From the NCBI RefSeq assembly GCF_047675955.1, contig NW_027327447.1, positions 1-64,000 on the forward strand: a stretch of DNA of 64,000 nucleotides, written 5' to 3'. Source of the DNA: Chlorocebus sabaeus. Lineage: Eukaryota; Chordata; Mammalia; Primates; Cercopithecidae. Below, in pieces: positions 48,320 to 62,100 of the stretch. Made by a program: the position numbers and the translations under genes. Under the pieces are notes generated by a model. It was not told where the DNA came from. It ran no database searches and worked only from the letters and a program-made list of their open reading frames with translations. Numbering within the stretch: position 1 is the stretch's first letter; each line of letters starts with the position of its first letter.

Positions 48320-50060
48320 GAAGGCTATGGTGAAAAAGGAAATATACTAAGATAAAAACTGAAAAGAAGCTTTCTGAGAAACTGCTTTGTGTTGTGCTAA
48401 ATCATCTCAGAGAGGTAAAATTTTCCCCTCAAGAAGTCTTTCTCTAAGACAGATCTTGTGAAAATTGCAAAGTGATGTTTGGAAGCTCATAGGGGCTATG
48501 GTGAAAAAGGAAATATACTAAGATAAAAACCGAAAAGAAACTTTCTGTGAAACTGTTTAGTGTTCTGTTAGTTCTTCTCACAGAGTTACAGCTTTCCCCT
48601 CAGGAAGCCGTTCACTAAGACTGTTCTTTTGAAATTTGGAAAGTAATATTTGGAAGCCCATAGAGGGCTAAGGTGAAAAAGAAAATATCTTCCATTAAAT
48701 ACTGTAAAGAATCTTTCTGAGAAACTGCCTTGTGTTCTGTTAATTCATGTCACAGAGTTACAGCTTTCCACTCAAGAAGCCTTTCCCTAAGACTGTTCTT
48801 GTGGAATTTTCAAAGAGATATTTGGAAGCCCATAGAGAGCTATGGTGAAAAAGGAAATATCTTCCTTAAAAAGCTGGAAAGAAGCTTTCTGAGAGACAGC
48901 TTTGTGTTCCATTAATTCATCTCACAGAGTTACAGCTTTCCTCTCAAGAAGCCTTTCGCTAAGACTGTTCTTGTGGAATTTGCAAAGTGATATTTGGAAG
49001 CCCTTAAAGGGCCATGGTGAAAAAGGAAATATCTTCAGTTAAAAAGTGGAAAGGAGCTTTCTGAGGGACTGCTTTGTATTCTCTTAATTCATCTCACACA
49101 ATTACAGCTTTCCTTCCAAGAAGCCTTTCGCTCAGACTGCTCTTGTGGAATTTGCAGAGTGATATTTGGAAGCCCATAGAGGACTATGGTGAAAAAGTAA
49201 ATATCTTCCGTTAAAAACTGGAAAGAAGCTTTCTGAGAAACTGCTTTGTGTTCTGTTAATTCATCTCCCAGAATTACATCTTTCCCTTCAAGAAGCCTTT
49301 CGCTAAGACTGTTCTTGTGGAATTTGCAAAGTGATATTTCAAAAACCATAGAGGAATATGGTGAAAATGGAAATATCCTAAGATAAAAACCGAAAAGAAG
49401 CTTTCTGAGAAACGGCTTTGTGTTCTGTTAATTCATCTCACAGTGTTACAAATTTCTCCTCAAGAAACTTATAGCTAAGTCTGATCTTGTGGAATTTGAA
49501 AAGTGATACTTGGAAGCCCTTAGGGGGCTATGGTGAAAAAGGAAGTATCTTCCGTTAAAATCTGGAAAGAAGATTTCTGAGAAACTACTTTGTGTTCTGT
49601 TATTTCATCTCAGAGACCTACAGCTTTCCCCTCAGTAAGCCTTTCGCTAAGACTGTTCTTGTGGAATTTGCATAGTGATATTTGGAATCCCATAGAGGGC
49701 TATGTTGAAAAAGGAAATATCTTCCGTTAAAAACTGGAAAGAATCTTTCTCAGAAACTCCTTTGTGTTCTGTTAATTCATCTCACAGTATTACAGCTTTC
49801 TCCTTAAGAAGCCTTTCACTAAGAATGTTCTCGTGGAATTTGCAAAGTGATATTTGGAATCCCTTAGGGGCCTATGGTGAAAAAGGAAATATCCTAAGAT
49901 AAAAACTGAAAAGAAGCTTTCTGAGGAAATGCTTTCTGTTCTTTTAATTCATCTCAGAGATTTACAGATTTCCGTTCAAGAAGCCTTTCGCAAAGACTCT
50001 TCTTTTGTAATTGGCAAAGTGATATTTGGAAGCCCATAGGGAGATATGGTGCAAATGGAA
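48320..50060 (+). repeat. Distant copy of the 27.4-31.5 kb domain
   Basis: It contains the same marker series: TGATGTTTGGAAGCTCATAG (48475), TGTTCCATTAATTC (48905), TATTCTCTTAATTC with CACACAATT (49076), ATTTCAAAAACCATAG (49335), TTACAAATTTCTCC (49445) and the TTGTAATTGGCAAAG monomer (50007). It sits about 19-20 kb from its relatives. Confidence 0.75.
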
Positions 50061-51959
50061 ATATTCTAAGATAAAAACCGGAAAGAAATTTTCTGAGAAA
50101 CTGCTTTGTCTTCTGTTAATTCATCTCACAGAGTTACAGCTTTCCCCCCAAGAAGCCTTTCGCTAAGACTGTTCTTGTGGAATTTGTAAAGTGATATTTG
50201 GAAGCCCATCGAGGGCTAAGGTGAATATGGAAATATCCTAAGATGAAAACCGAAAAGAAGCTTTCTGGGAAACTGTTTTGTGTTCTGTTAGTTCATCTCA
50301 CAGAGTTACAGCTTTCCCCTCAAGAAGCCGTTCACTAAGACAGTTTTTGTGAAATTTACAAACTGATATTTGGAAGCCCATAGATGGCCATGGTAAAAAA
50401 GGAAATATCTTCAGTTAAAAACTGAAAGAAGCTTCCTGAGAAACTGCTTTGTGTTCTGTAAATTCATCTCACAGAGTTACAGCTTTCCCCTCAAGAAGCC
50501 TTTCGCTGAGGTTGTTCTTGTGGAATTTGCAACGTGATATTTTAAGCCCATAGAGGGCTACGGTGAAAAAGGAAATATCTTCCTTTAAAAACTGGAAAGA
50601 TGCTTTCTGAGAAACTGTTTTGTGTTCTGTTAATTCAACTCATAGAGTTAGAGCTTTCTCCTCAAGAATTCTTTCGCTAAGACTTTTCTTGGGGAATTTG
50701 CAAAGTGATATTTGCAAGCCCACAGAGGGCTAAGGTGAAAAAGGAAATATCTTCCGTTAAAAACTGAAAAGAAGATTTCTGAGAGGCTGCTTTCGGTTCT
50801 GTTAATTCATCTCACAGACTTACAGCTTTCCCCTCAAGAAGCCTTTCCCTAAGACTGTTCTTGTGGAATTTGCAACGTGATATTTGGAAGCCCATAGAGA
50901 GCTATGGTGAAAAAGGAAATATCCTAAAATAAAAAAACAAAGGAATCTTACTGAGAAACTGTTTTGTGTTCTGTTAATTCATCTCACAAAGTTACAGCTT
51001 TTCCTTTAAGAAACTTGTCTCTAAGACTGTTCTTGTGGAATTTACAAAGTGATATTTGGAAGCCCATAGAGGGCTATGGTGAAAAAGGATATATCTTCCG
51101 TTAAAAACTGGAAATAATCTTTCTAAGAAACTGCTTTGTGTTTTTTTAAATTCATCTCAGAGAGTTACAGCTTTTCCTCAAGAAGCCATTCGCTAAGACT
51201 GTTGTGTGGAATTTACAACGTGATATTTTGAAACCCTTAGAGGGCTATGGTGAAAAAGGAAATATCCTAAGATAAAAACTGAAAAGAAGCTTTCTGAGAA
51301 ACTGCTTTGTGTTCTGTTAATTCATCTCACAGAGTTACAGCTTTCCCTTCAAGAAGCCTTTCGCTAAGTCTGTTCTTGTGAATTTGCAAAGTGATAGTTG
51401 GAAGCCCGTAAGTGGCCATGTTGAAAAAGGAAATATCTTCAGTTAAAAACTGGAAAGAAGATTTCTGAGAGACTGCTTTGTGTTCTGTTAATTCATCTCA
51501 CAGAGTTACAGCTTTCTCCTCAAGAAGCCTATCGGTAAGCCTTTTTTTGTGGAATTTGCAAAGTGATATTTGGAAGCCCACAGAGGGCTAAGGAGAAAAA
51601 GGAAATATCTTCCGTTAAAAACTGGAAATAACATATCTGAGAAACTGATTTGAGTTCTGTTAATTCACCTCACAGAGTTACAGCTTTCCCCTCAAGAAGT
51701 CTTTCCCTAAGACTGTTCTTGTGGAATGTGCAAAGTGATATTTGGAAGCCCATAGGGGGCTCTGGCGAAAAAGAAAATATCCTAAGATAAAAACCGAAAG
51801 GAAGCTTTCTGAGAAACTGCACTGTGTTCTCTTAATTCATCTCACAGAGTTATATCTTCCCCTCAGGAAGCTGTTCACTAAGACTGTTCTTGTGGAATTT
51901 GCAAAGTGATATTTGGAAGCCCATAGAGGGATATGGTGAAAAGAAAATATCTTCCGTTA

Positions 51960-53310
51960 AAAACTGGAAAGAAGCATTCTGAGATACTGCCGTGTGTTCT
52001 GTTAAAACATCTAACCGAGTTACAGCTTTAACCTCAAGAAGCCTTTCGCTAAGACTGTTCTTGTGGCATTTGCAATGTGATATTTGGAAGCCCATAGAGG
52101 GCTAGGGTGAAAAAGGAAATATCTTCCGTTAAAAACTGGAAAGAAGCTTTCTGAGAAACTGCTCTGTGTTCTGTTAATTCATCTCACATAGTTACAGGTT
52201 TCCCCTCCAAAAGCCTTTCGCTTAGACTGTTCTTGTGGAATTTGCAAAGTGATATTTGGAAGCCCATAGAGGGCTATGGTGAAAAAGGACATATCTTCCA
52301 TTAAAAACTGGAAAGAAATTTTCTGAGAAACTGCTTTGTGTTCTTTTAATTCGTCTCACAGAGTTAAAACTTTCTTCTCAAAAAGCCTTTCGGTAAGACT
52401 GTTCTTGTGGAATTTGCAAAGTGATATTTGGAAGCCCATAGAGGGCTATGGAGAAAAAGGACATATCTTCCATTAAAAACTGGAAAGAAGATTTCTGAGA
52501 AACTGCTTTGTGTTCTGTTAATTCATCTCACAGAGTTAAAACTTTCCCCTCCAGAAGCCTTTCGCTAAGACTGTTCTTGTGCAATTTGCAGAATGATAAT
52601 TGGAAGCCCAAAGAGAGCTATGGTGAAAAAGGAAATATCCTAAGATAAAAACTGAAAAGAAGCTTTCTGAGGAACTGCTTTGTGTTCTCTTAGTTCGTAT
52701 CACAGACTTACAGATTTTCCCTCAATAAGCGATTCGCTACGACTGTTCTTGTGCAATTTGCAAAGTCATATTTGGAAGCCCATTGAGGGCCATAATGTAA
52801 AAGGAAATATCTTCAGTTAAAAACCGGAAAGAAACTTTCTGAGAAACTGATTTGTGTTCTGGTAATTCATCTCACAGAGTTACAGCTTTCTTCTCAAGAA
52901 GCTTTTCGGTAAGTCTGTTTTGTGGAATTTGCAAAGTGATATTTGGAAGCCCATAGTGGGCTATGGAGAAAAAGGAAATATCTTCCGTTAAAAACTGGAA
53001 AGAAGATTTCTGAGACACTGCTTTGTGTTTTGTTCATTTTTCTAACAGAGTTACAGCATTCCCCTACAGAAGTCATTCGCTAAGAGTGTTTTTGTGGAAT
53101 TTGCAAAGTGATATCTGGAAGCCCCTATAGGGCTTCGGTGAAAAAGGAAATATCTTCAGTTAAAAACTGGAAAGAAGCTTTCTGAGAAACTGCTTTGTGT
53201 TCTGATAATTCATCTCACAGAATTACAACTTTCCCTTCAAGAAGACTTTCGATAAGACTGTTCTTGTGGGATTTGCAAAGTGATATTTGGAAACACAAAT
53301 AGGGCTACGG
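51960..53310 (+). repeat. Counterpart of 35350-36360
   Basis: Carries the same rare monomer series with two additional monomers near 52130-52560. The GGCTTCGGTG variant is at 53131. Confidence 0.75.
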
Positions 53311-55449
53311 TGAAAAAGGAAAATTCTTCAGTTAAAAACTGGAAAGAAGCTTTCTGAGAAACTGCTTTGTGTTCTGTTAATTCAACTCACTGAGTTACAG
53401 CTTTCCCCTCCAGAACCCTTTCCCTAAAACTGTTCTTGTGGAATTTGAAAAGTGATATTTCGAAGCCCATAGAGGGCTTTGGAGAAAAAGGAAATATCTT
53501 AAGATAATAACTGAAAAGAAATTTTCAGAGAAACTGCTGTGTGGTCTGTTAATTCAACTCACAGAGTTACAGCTTTCCCCTCAAGAAGCCTTTCGCTAAG
53601 GCTCTTCTTGTGCAATTTGCAAAGTGATATTTGAAAGCCCGTAGAGGGCTACGGTGAAAAACAAAATAACTTTCGTTAAAAACTGGAAAGAAGATTTCTG
53701 AGAAACTGACGTGTGTTCTATTAATTCATCTCACACAGTTACAGCTTTCCTCTCAAGAAGACGTTCGCTAAGACTGTTCTTGAGGGATTTGCAAAGTGAT
53801 ATTTGGAAGCCCACAGAGGGCTATGTTGAAAAAGGAAATATCTTCTGTTAAAAACTGGAAAGAAGCTTTCTGAGAACCTGCCGTGTGTTCTGTTAATATA
53901 TCTCACCGAGTTACAGCTTTCCCCTGAAGAAGCCTTTCGCTAAGACTGTACTTGTGGGATTTGCAAAGTGATATTTGGAAGTCTATAGAGGGCTAAGGTG
54001 AAAAAGGAAATATCTTTCGTTAAAAACTGAAAAGAAGCTTTCTGAGAAACTACTTAGTGTTCTCTTAATTCATCTCACAGTGTTACAGCTTTCCCCTCAA
54101 GAAGCCTTTTGCTAAAACTTTTCTTGGTGAATTTGCAAAGTGATATTTGGAAGCCCATAGAGGGCTACAGTGAAAAAGGAAATATCTTCGGTGTAAAACT
54201 GGAAAGAAGCTTTCTGAGAAACTGCTTTGTGTTCTGTTAGTTCATCTCACAGAGATACAGCTTTCCCCTCAAGAAGCCGTTCACTAAGATTGTTTTTGTG
54301 AAATTTGCAAAGAGATAGTTGGAAGCCCATAGAGGGCTACTGTGAAAAAGGAAATATCCTAAGATAAAAACTGAAAAGAAGCTTTCTGAGAAACTGCTTT
54401 GTGTTCTGTTAATTCATCCCACAGAGTTACAGCTTTCCAATCAAGAAGACTTTCGCTAAGACTGTTCTTGTGTAATTTGGAAAGTGATATTTAGAAGCCC
54501 CTACAGGGCTATGGAGAAAAAGGAAATATCTTCCGTTAAAAACTGGAAAGAAGCTTTCTGAGAAACTGCTCTGTGTTCTGTTAATTCATATCGAAGAGTT
54601 AGAGTTTCCCCTCAAGAAGCCTTTCGCTAAGACTGTTCTTGTTGAATTTGCAAAGTGATATTTGGAAGACCATAGAGAGCTATTCTGAAAAAGGAAATAT
54701 CCTAAGAAAAAAACTGAAAAGAAGTTTTCTGAGAAAATGCTTTGTGTTCTGTTAATTCATCTCAAAGAGTTAGAGCTTTCCTCTCAAGAAGCCTTTCGCT
54801 AAGACTCTTCTGGTGGAATTTGCAAAGTGTTATTTGGAAGCCCATAGAGGGTTATAGTGAAATTGGAAATATCCTAAGATAAAAACCGAAAACAAGCTTT
54901 CTGAGAATCTGCTTTGTGTTCTGTTAGTCCATCTCACAGAGTTACATCTTTCCCCTCAAGAAGTCGTTCACGAAGGCTGTTCTTGTGTAATTTGCAAAGA
55001 GATATTGGGAAGACCATAGAGGGCTATGTTGAAAAAGGAAATATCTTCCGTTAAAAACTGGAAAGAAGCATTCTGAGAAACTGCCATGTGTTCTGTTAAT
55101 ACATCACACCGAGTTACAGCTTTCCCCTCAAGAAATTTTTCGCTAGTTGTGTTCTTGTGGAATTTACAAAATGATATTTGTAAGCCCATAGAGGGCTATG
55201 GTGAAAAAGGAAATATATTCCGTTAAAAACTGGAAAGAAGATTTCTGAGAAACTACTTAGTGTTCTCTTAATTCATCTCACAGTGTTACAGCTTTCCCCT
55301 CAAGAACCCTTTTTCTAAAACTTTTCTTGGTGAATTTGCACAGTGATATTTGGAAGCCCATAGAGGGCTACAGTGAAAAAGGAAATATCTTCGGTGTAAA
55401 ACTGGAAAGAAGGTTTCTGAGAAACTGCTTTGTGTTCTGTTAATTCATC

Positions 55450-56750
55450 TCTCAGTGTCACAAGATTCTCCTTAAGAAACCTTTAGCTAAGGCTCATCTT
55501 CTGTAATTTGAAAAGTGATATTTGGAAGCCCATCGGGGGCTATGGTGAAAAAGGAAGTATCTTCCGTTAAAATCTGGAAAGAAGATTTCTGAGAGACTGC
55601 TTTGTGCTCTGTTAATTCATCTCACATAGTTCCAGCTTTCCCCTCAAGAAACCGTTCACTGAGACTGTTCTTGTGGAATTTGCAAAGTGATATTGGAAGA
55701 CCATAGATGGTTATGGTGAAAAAGGAAATATCCTAAGATAAAAACCGAAAAGAAGCTTTCTCAGAAACCGCATTGTGTTCTCTTAATTCATCTCACAGAG
55801 TTATAACTTTCCCCTCAAGAAGCCTATCAGTAAGACTGATCCTGTGGAATTTTCAAAGTCATATTTGGAAGCCCATAGAGGGCTATGGCGAAAAAGGAAA
55901 TATCTTCCGTTAAAAACTGGAAAGAAGCTTTCTGTGAAACTGCTTTGTGTTCTGTTAATTCATCTCACCGAAATACAGCTTTCCCCTCAAGAAGCCTTTC
56001 GCTAAGACTGTTCTTGTGGAATTTGCAAAGTGATATTTAGATGCCCATAGAGGGCTATGGTGAAATTGGAAATATCCTAAGATAAAAACCGAAAGGAATC
56101 TTTCTGAGAAACTGCTTTGTGATCTGTTAATTCACCTCCAGAGTTACAGTTTTCCCCTCAAGAAACCTTTCGCGAAGACTGTTCTGGTGGAATTTTCAAA
56201 GAGGTATTTGGAAGCCCAAAGGGGGCTACCGTGAAAAACGAAATATCCTCGGTTACAAACTGGAAAGAATCTTTCTGAGAAACTGCTTTGTGTTCTGTTA
56301 ATTCATCTCACAGAGTTACAGCATTCTCCTCAAGAAGACTTTCGCTAAGTCTGTTCTTGTGGAACGGGCAAAGTGATATTTGGAAGCGCATAGAGGGTGA
56401 TGGTGAAAAAGGAAATATCCTAAGATAAAAACGGAAAAGAAGCTTTCTGAGAATCTGCTTTGTGTTCTCTTAATTCATTTCACAGAGTTACAGCTTTCCC
56501 CTCAAGATCACTTTCGCTGAGACTGTTCTTGTTGATTTGCAAATTGATATTTGGAAGCCCATAGAGCGCTGTGGTTAAAAACGAAATATCCTAAGATAAA
56601 AAATGGAAAGATGCTTTCTGAGGAACTGCATTCTGTTCTGTTAATTCATCTCAGAGAGTTACAGCCCTCCGGTAAAGAAGCCTATCACAAAGACTGTTCT
56701 TTTGTAATTGGCAAAGTGATATTTGGAAGCCCATAGAGAACTATGGTGCA
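55450..56750 (+). repeat. Counterpart of 30535-31480
   Basis: Same rare variants in the same order, with about two extra monomers at 55960-56345. The local motif expansion seen at 31499-31580 is absent here, so that expansion postdates the split. Confidence 0.75.
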
Positions 56751-58130
56751 AATGGAAATATTCTAAGATAAAAACTGAAAAGAAGCTTTCTGAGAAACTG
56801 CTTTGTGTTCTGTTAATCTCACAGGGTTACAGATTTCCCCTCAAGAAGCCGTTCACTAAAACTGTTCTTGTGATATTTTCATAGTGGTGTTTGGAAGCCC
56901 ATAGAGGGCTATGATGAAAAAGGAAATATCTCCTATTAAAAACTGGAAAGAAGGTTTCTGAGAAACTGCCTTGTGTTCTCTTAATTCATCTCACAGAGTT
57001 ACAGCTTTCCCCTCAAGAAGCCTTTCGCTAAGGATGTTTTTGTGGAATTTGCAAAGTGATATTTGGAAGCCCATAGAGGGCTATGGTGAAATAGGAAACA
57101 TCTTCCTTTTAAAACTGGTAAGAAGCTTTCTGAGAAATTGCTTTGTGTTCTCTTAATTCATCTGAGAGACTTACAGCTTTCCCCTCAAAAAGCCTTTCGC
57201 TAAGACTGTTCTTTTAAAATTTGCAAAGTCATATTTGGAAGCCCATAGAAGGATATGGTAAAAAAGGAAATATCCTAAGATAAAAACTGAAAAGAAGCTT
57301 TCTGAGAAACTGCATTGTGTTCTCGTAATTCATCTCACAGAGTTATAGCTTTCCCCTCAAGAAGCCATTCACTAAGACTATTCCTGTGGAATTTACAAGG
57401 TGATATTTGGAAGCCAATAGAGGGCTATGGAGAAAAAGGAAATATCTTCCGCTAAAAACTGGAAAGAAGATTTCTGAGATACTGCTTTGTGTTCTGTTAA
57501 TTCATCTCACAGAGTTACAGCTTTCACCTCAAGAAGCCTTTCCGTAATACTGTTTATGTGAAATTTGCAAAGTGATATTTGGAAGCCCATAGAGGTCTTT
57601 GGCGAAAAATGAAATATCCTAAGATAAAAACTGAAAAGAAACTTACTGAAAACTGCTTGCTGTTCTGTTAATTCATCTCACAGAGTTACAACTTTCCCCT
57701 CAAGAAGCCTTTCGGTAAGAGTGTTCTTGTGGAATTTTCAAAGTGATATTTGGAAGCCCATAGAGGGCTATGGTGGAAAAGAAAATATCCTAAGATAAAA
57801 ACAGAAAACAAGCTTTCTGAGAAACTGCTTTGTGTTCTGTTGATTCATCTCACAGAGTTACAGCTTTCCCCTCAAGAAGCCTTTCGCTAAGACTGTTCTT
57901 GTGGAATTTGCAAAGAGATATTTGGAAGCCCATAGAATGCTATGGTGAAAAAGGAAATATCTTCTGTTAAAAACTGGAAAGAAGCTTTTGAGAAACTGCT
58001 TTGTGTTCTCTTAATTCATCTCAAACAGTTACAGCTTTCCCCTAAAGAAGCCTTTCACTAAGACTGTTCTTGTGGAAATTGCAAAGTGATATTTGGAAGC
58101 CCAGAGAGGGCTATGGTGAAAAAGGAAATA

Positions 58131-61100
58131 TCTTCAATTAAAAACTGGAAAGAAGCTTTCTGAGAGACTCCTTTGTATTTGTTAATTCATTTCACAGAGT
58201 TACAGCTTTCGCTTCAAGAAGTCTTTCACTAAGACTGTTCTTGTGGAATTTGCAAAGCGATATTTGGAAGCCCATAGAGGGCTATGGTGAAAAAGGAAAT
58301 ATCTTCCGTTAAAAACTGGAAAGAAGATTTCTGAGAAACTGCTTTGTTTTCTGTTAATTCATCTCACAGAGTTACAGCTTTCCCCTCCAGAAGTCTTTCG
58401 CTAAGACTGTTCTTGTGGAATTTGCATAGTGATATTTGGAAGCCCAGAGAGGGCTATGGTGAAACAGGATATATCTTCCGTTAAAAAAAAGAAAGAAGAT
58501 TTATGAGAAACTTCTTTGTGTTTTCTAATTCATCTCACAGAGTTAAAACCTTCCCCTCCAGAAGAACTCCGCAAAGACTGTTCTGGAAATTGCAAAGTGA
58601 TATTTGGAAGCAAATAGAGGGCTATGGTGAAAAAGGAAATATGTTCCGTTAAAAACTGGAAAGAAGATTTCTGAGAAACTGCTTTGTGTTCTGTTAATTC
58701 ATCTCTCAGAGTAACAGCATTTTCCTCCAGAAGCGCTTCGCTAAGACTGTTCTTGTGGAATTTGCAAAGTGATATTTGGAAGCCCATAGAGGGCTATGGT
58801 GAAAAAGGAAATTACCTAAGAAAAAAACTGTAAAGAAGCTTTCTCGGAAACTGCTTTGTGTTCTGTTAATTCATCTCACAGATTTACAGCTTTCTTCTCA
58901 AAAAGCCGTTCACTAAGACTGTTCTTGTGGAATTTTCAAAGTGATATTTGGAAGCCGATAGAGGGCTGTGATGAAAAAGGAAATAGCCTAAGATAAAATC
59001 TGAAAAGAAGCTTTCTGAGAAACTACTTTGTATTCTGTTAATTCATCTCACAGAATTACAGCTTTTCCCTAAAGAAGCCTTACGCTAAGGCTGTTGTTGT
59101 GGAATTTGCAAAGTGATATTTGTAAGCCCACGCAGGGCTATGGTGAAAAAGGAAATATCTTCAGTTAAAAACAGGAAAGAAGTTTTCTGAGAAACTGCTT
59201 GTGTTCTGTAAATTCATCTCACAGAGTTACAGCGTTCCCCTCAAGAAGCCTTTCGCTAAGACTGTTCTTGTGGAATTTGCAAAGTTATATTTGGAAGGCC
59301 ATAGAGCGCTATGGTGAAAAAGGAAATATCTTCCGTTAAAAACTGGAAAGAAGCTTTCTGAGAAACTGCTTTGTGTTCTGCTATTTCATCTTACAGGGTT
59401 ACAGCTTTCCCTTCCAGAAGCCTTTCGCTAAGACTGTTCCTGTGGGATTTGCAAAGTGATATTTGGAAGCCCTTAGAGGGCTATGGTGAAAATGGAAATA
59501 TCCTAATATAAAAACTGAAAAGAATCTTTCTGAGAAAATACTGTGTGTTCTGCTCGTTCATCTCACAGAATTACAGCCTTCCCCTCAATAATTCGTTCAC
59601 TAAGACTGTTCTTGTGAAATTTCCAAAGTGATATTTTGAAGCCCATAGAGAGCTATGGTGAAAAAGGAAATATCTTCCGTTAAAAACTGGAAAGAAGCAT
59701 TCTGAGAAATTGCCGTGTGTTTTGTTGATACATCTCAACGAGTTACAGCTTTCCCCTCAAGGAGCCTTTCGCTAAGACTGTTCTTGTGAAATTTGCAAAG
59801 TGATATTTGGAAGCCCATAGAGGGCTATGGTGAAAAAGGAAATATCTTCAGTTAAAATCTGGAAAGAAGCTTTCTGAGAAACTGTTTGTGTTCTGTTAAT
59901 TCATCTCACAGAGTTACAGCTTTCCCCTAAAGAAGTCTTTGGCTAAGACTGTTCTTGTGGGATTTGCAAAGTGATATTTGGAAGCCCATAGAGGGCTATG
60001 TTGAAAAAGGAAATATCTTCAATTAAAAACTGGAAAGAAGCTTTCTGAGAGACTCCTTTTTATTTGTTAATTCATTTCACAGAGTTACAGCTTTCGCTTC
60101 AAGAAGTCTTTCACTAAGTCTGTTCTTGTGGAATTTGCAAAGTGATATTTCGAAGCCCATAGAGGGCTACGGTGAAAAAGGAAATACCTTCCTTTAGAAA
60201 CTGGAAAGAAGATTTCTGAGAAACTTCTTTGTGTTCTGTTAATTCAACTCACACTGTTACAGCTTTCCCCTCCAGAAATCTTTCACTAAGTCTGTTGTTG
60301 TGGAATTTACATAGTGATATTTGGAAGCCCGTAGAAGGCTATGGTGAAAAAGGATATATCTTCCGTTAAAAACTGGAAAGAAGATTTCTGAAAAACTGCT
60401 TTGTGTTTTCTTAATTCATCTCACAGAATTAAAACCTTCCCCTCCAGAAGCCCTCCACAAAGACAGTTCTTCTGGAAATTGTAAAGTGATATTTGGAAGC
60501 AAATAGAGGGCTACGGTGAACAAGGAAATATGTTCCGTTAAAAACTGGAAAGAAGATTTCTGAGAAACTGCTTTGTGTTCTGTTAATTCATCTCTCAGAG
60601 TTACAGCATTTTTCTCCAGAAGCTCTTCGCTAAGACTGTTCTTGTGGAATTTGCAAAGTGATATTTGGAAGCCCATAGAGGGCTAAGGTGAAAAAGGAAA
60701 TTACCTAAGGAAAAAACTGTAAAGAAGCTTTCTCGGAAACTGCTTTTTGTTCTGTTAATTCATCTCACAGATTTTCAGCTTTCTTCTCAAAAAGCCGTTC
60801 ACTAAGACTGTTCTTGTGGAATTTTCAAAGTGATATTTTGAAGCCGATAGAGGGCTGTGATGAAAAAGGAAATAGCCTCAGATAAAATCTGAAAAGAAGC
60901 TTTCTGAGAAACTACTTTGTGTTCTGTTAATTTATCTCAGAGAATTACAGCTTTTCCATCAAGAAGCCTTACGCTAAGGCTGTTGTTGTGGAATTTGCAA
61001 AGTGATATTTGGAAGCCCATACAGCGCAATGGTGAAAAAGGAAATTTCTTCCGTTAAATACTGGAAAGAAGCTTTCTGAGAAACTGCTTTGTGTTCTGTT

Positions 61101-62100
61101 ATTTCATCTTACAGGGTTAAAGCTTTCCCTTCCAGAAGCCTTTCGCTAAGACTGTTGCTGTGGGATTTGCAAAGTGATATTTGGAAGCCCATAGAAGGCT
61201 ATGGTGAAAATGGAAATATCCTAAGATAAAAACTGAAAAGAAGCTTTCTGAGAAAATGCTGTGTGTTCTGCTCGTTCATCTCACAGAATTACAGCCTTCC
61301 CCTCAATAATTCGTTCACTAAGAGTGTTCCTGTGAAATTTCCAAAGTGATATTTGGAAGCCCATAGAGAGCTATGGTGAAAAAGGAAATATCTTCCGTTA
61401 AAAACTGGAAGAAGCATTCTGAGAAATTGCCGTGTGTTTTGTTGATACATCTCAACGAGTTACAGCTTTCCCCTCAAGGAGCCTTTTGATAAGACTGTTC
61501 TTGTGAAATTTGCAAAGTGATATTTGGAAGCCCATAGAGGGCTGTGGTGAAAAAGGAAATATCTTCAGTTAAAATCTGGAAAGAAGCTTTCTGAGAAACT
61601 GTTTGTGTTCTGTTAATTCATCTCACAGAGTTACAGCTTTCCCCTGAAGAAGCTTTTGGCTAAGACTGTTCTTGTGGGATTTGCAAAGTGGTATTTGGAA
61701 GCCCATAGAGGGCTGTGGTGAAAAAGGAAATATCTTCAATTAAAAACTGGAAAGAAGCTTTCTGAGAGACTCCTTTGTATTTGTTAATTCATTTCACAGA
61801 GTTACAGCTTTCGCTTCAAAAGTCTTTCACAAAGACTATTCTTGTGGAATTTGCAAAGTGATATTTGGAAGCCCAGAGAGGGCTATGGTGAAATAGGAAA
61901 TATCTACCGTTAAAAACTGGAAAGAAGATTTCTGAGAAACTGCTTTGTGTTCTGTTAATTCATCTCACAGAGTTACAGCTTTCCCCTCCAGAAGTCTTTC
62001 GCTAAGACTGTTCTTGTGGAATTTCCATAGTGATATTTGCAAGCCCGTAGAGGGCTATGGTGAAAAAGGATATATCTTCCGTTAAAAACTGGAAAGAAGA
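58131..62100 (+). repeat. Higher-order-like domain, 11-mer then 10-mer then partial copy
   Basis: The monomer beginning TCTTCAATTAAAAACTGG and containing GACTCCTTT(G/T)TATTTG with CGCTTCAA occurs at 58131, 60016 and 61732. Intervals are 1,885 bp (11 monomers) and 1,716 bp (10 monomers). Between 59081 and 60970 (TACGCTAAGGCTGTTGTTGT) the offset is 1,889; by 59551 and 61269 (TGCTCGTTCATC) it has dropped to 1,718, so the 11-mer has one extra monomer near 59160-59330. The third copy fades after about 62100. This is the clearest multi-copy higher-order pattern in the window. Confidence 0.87.
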
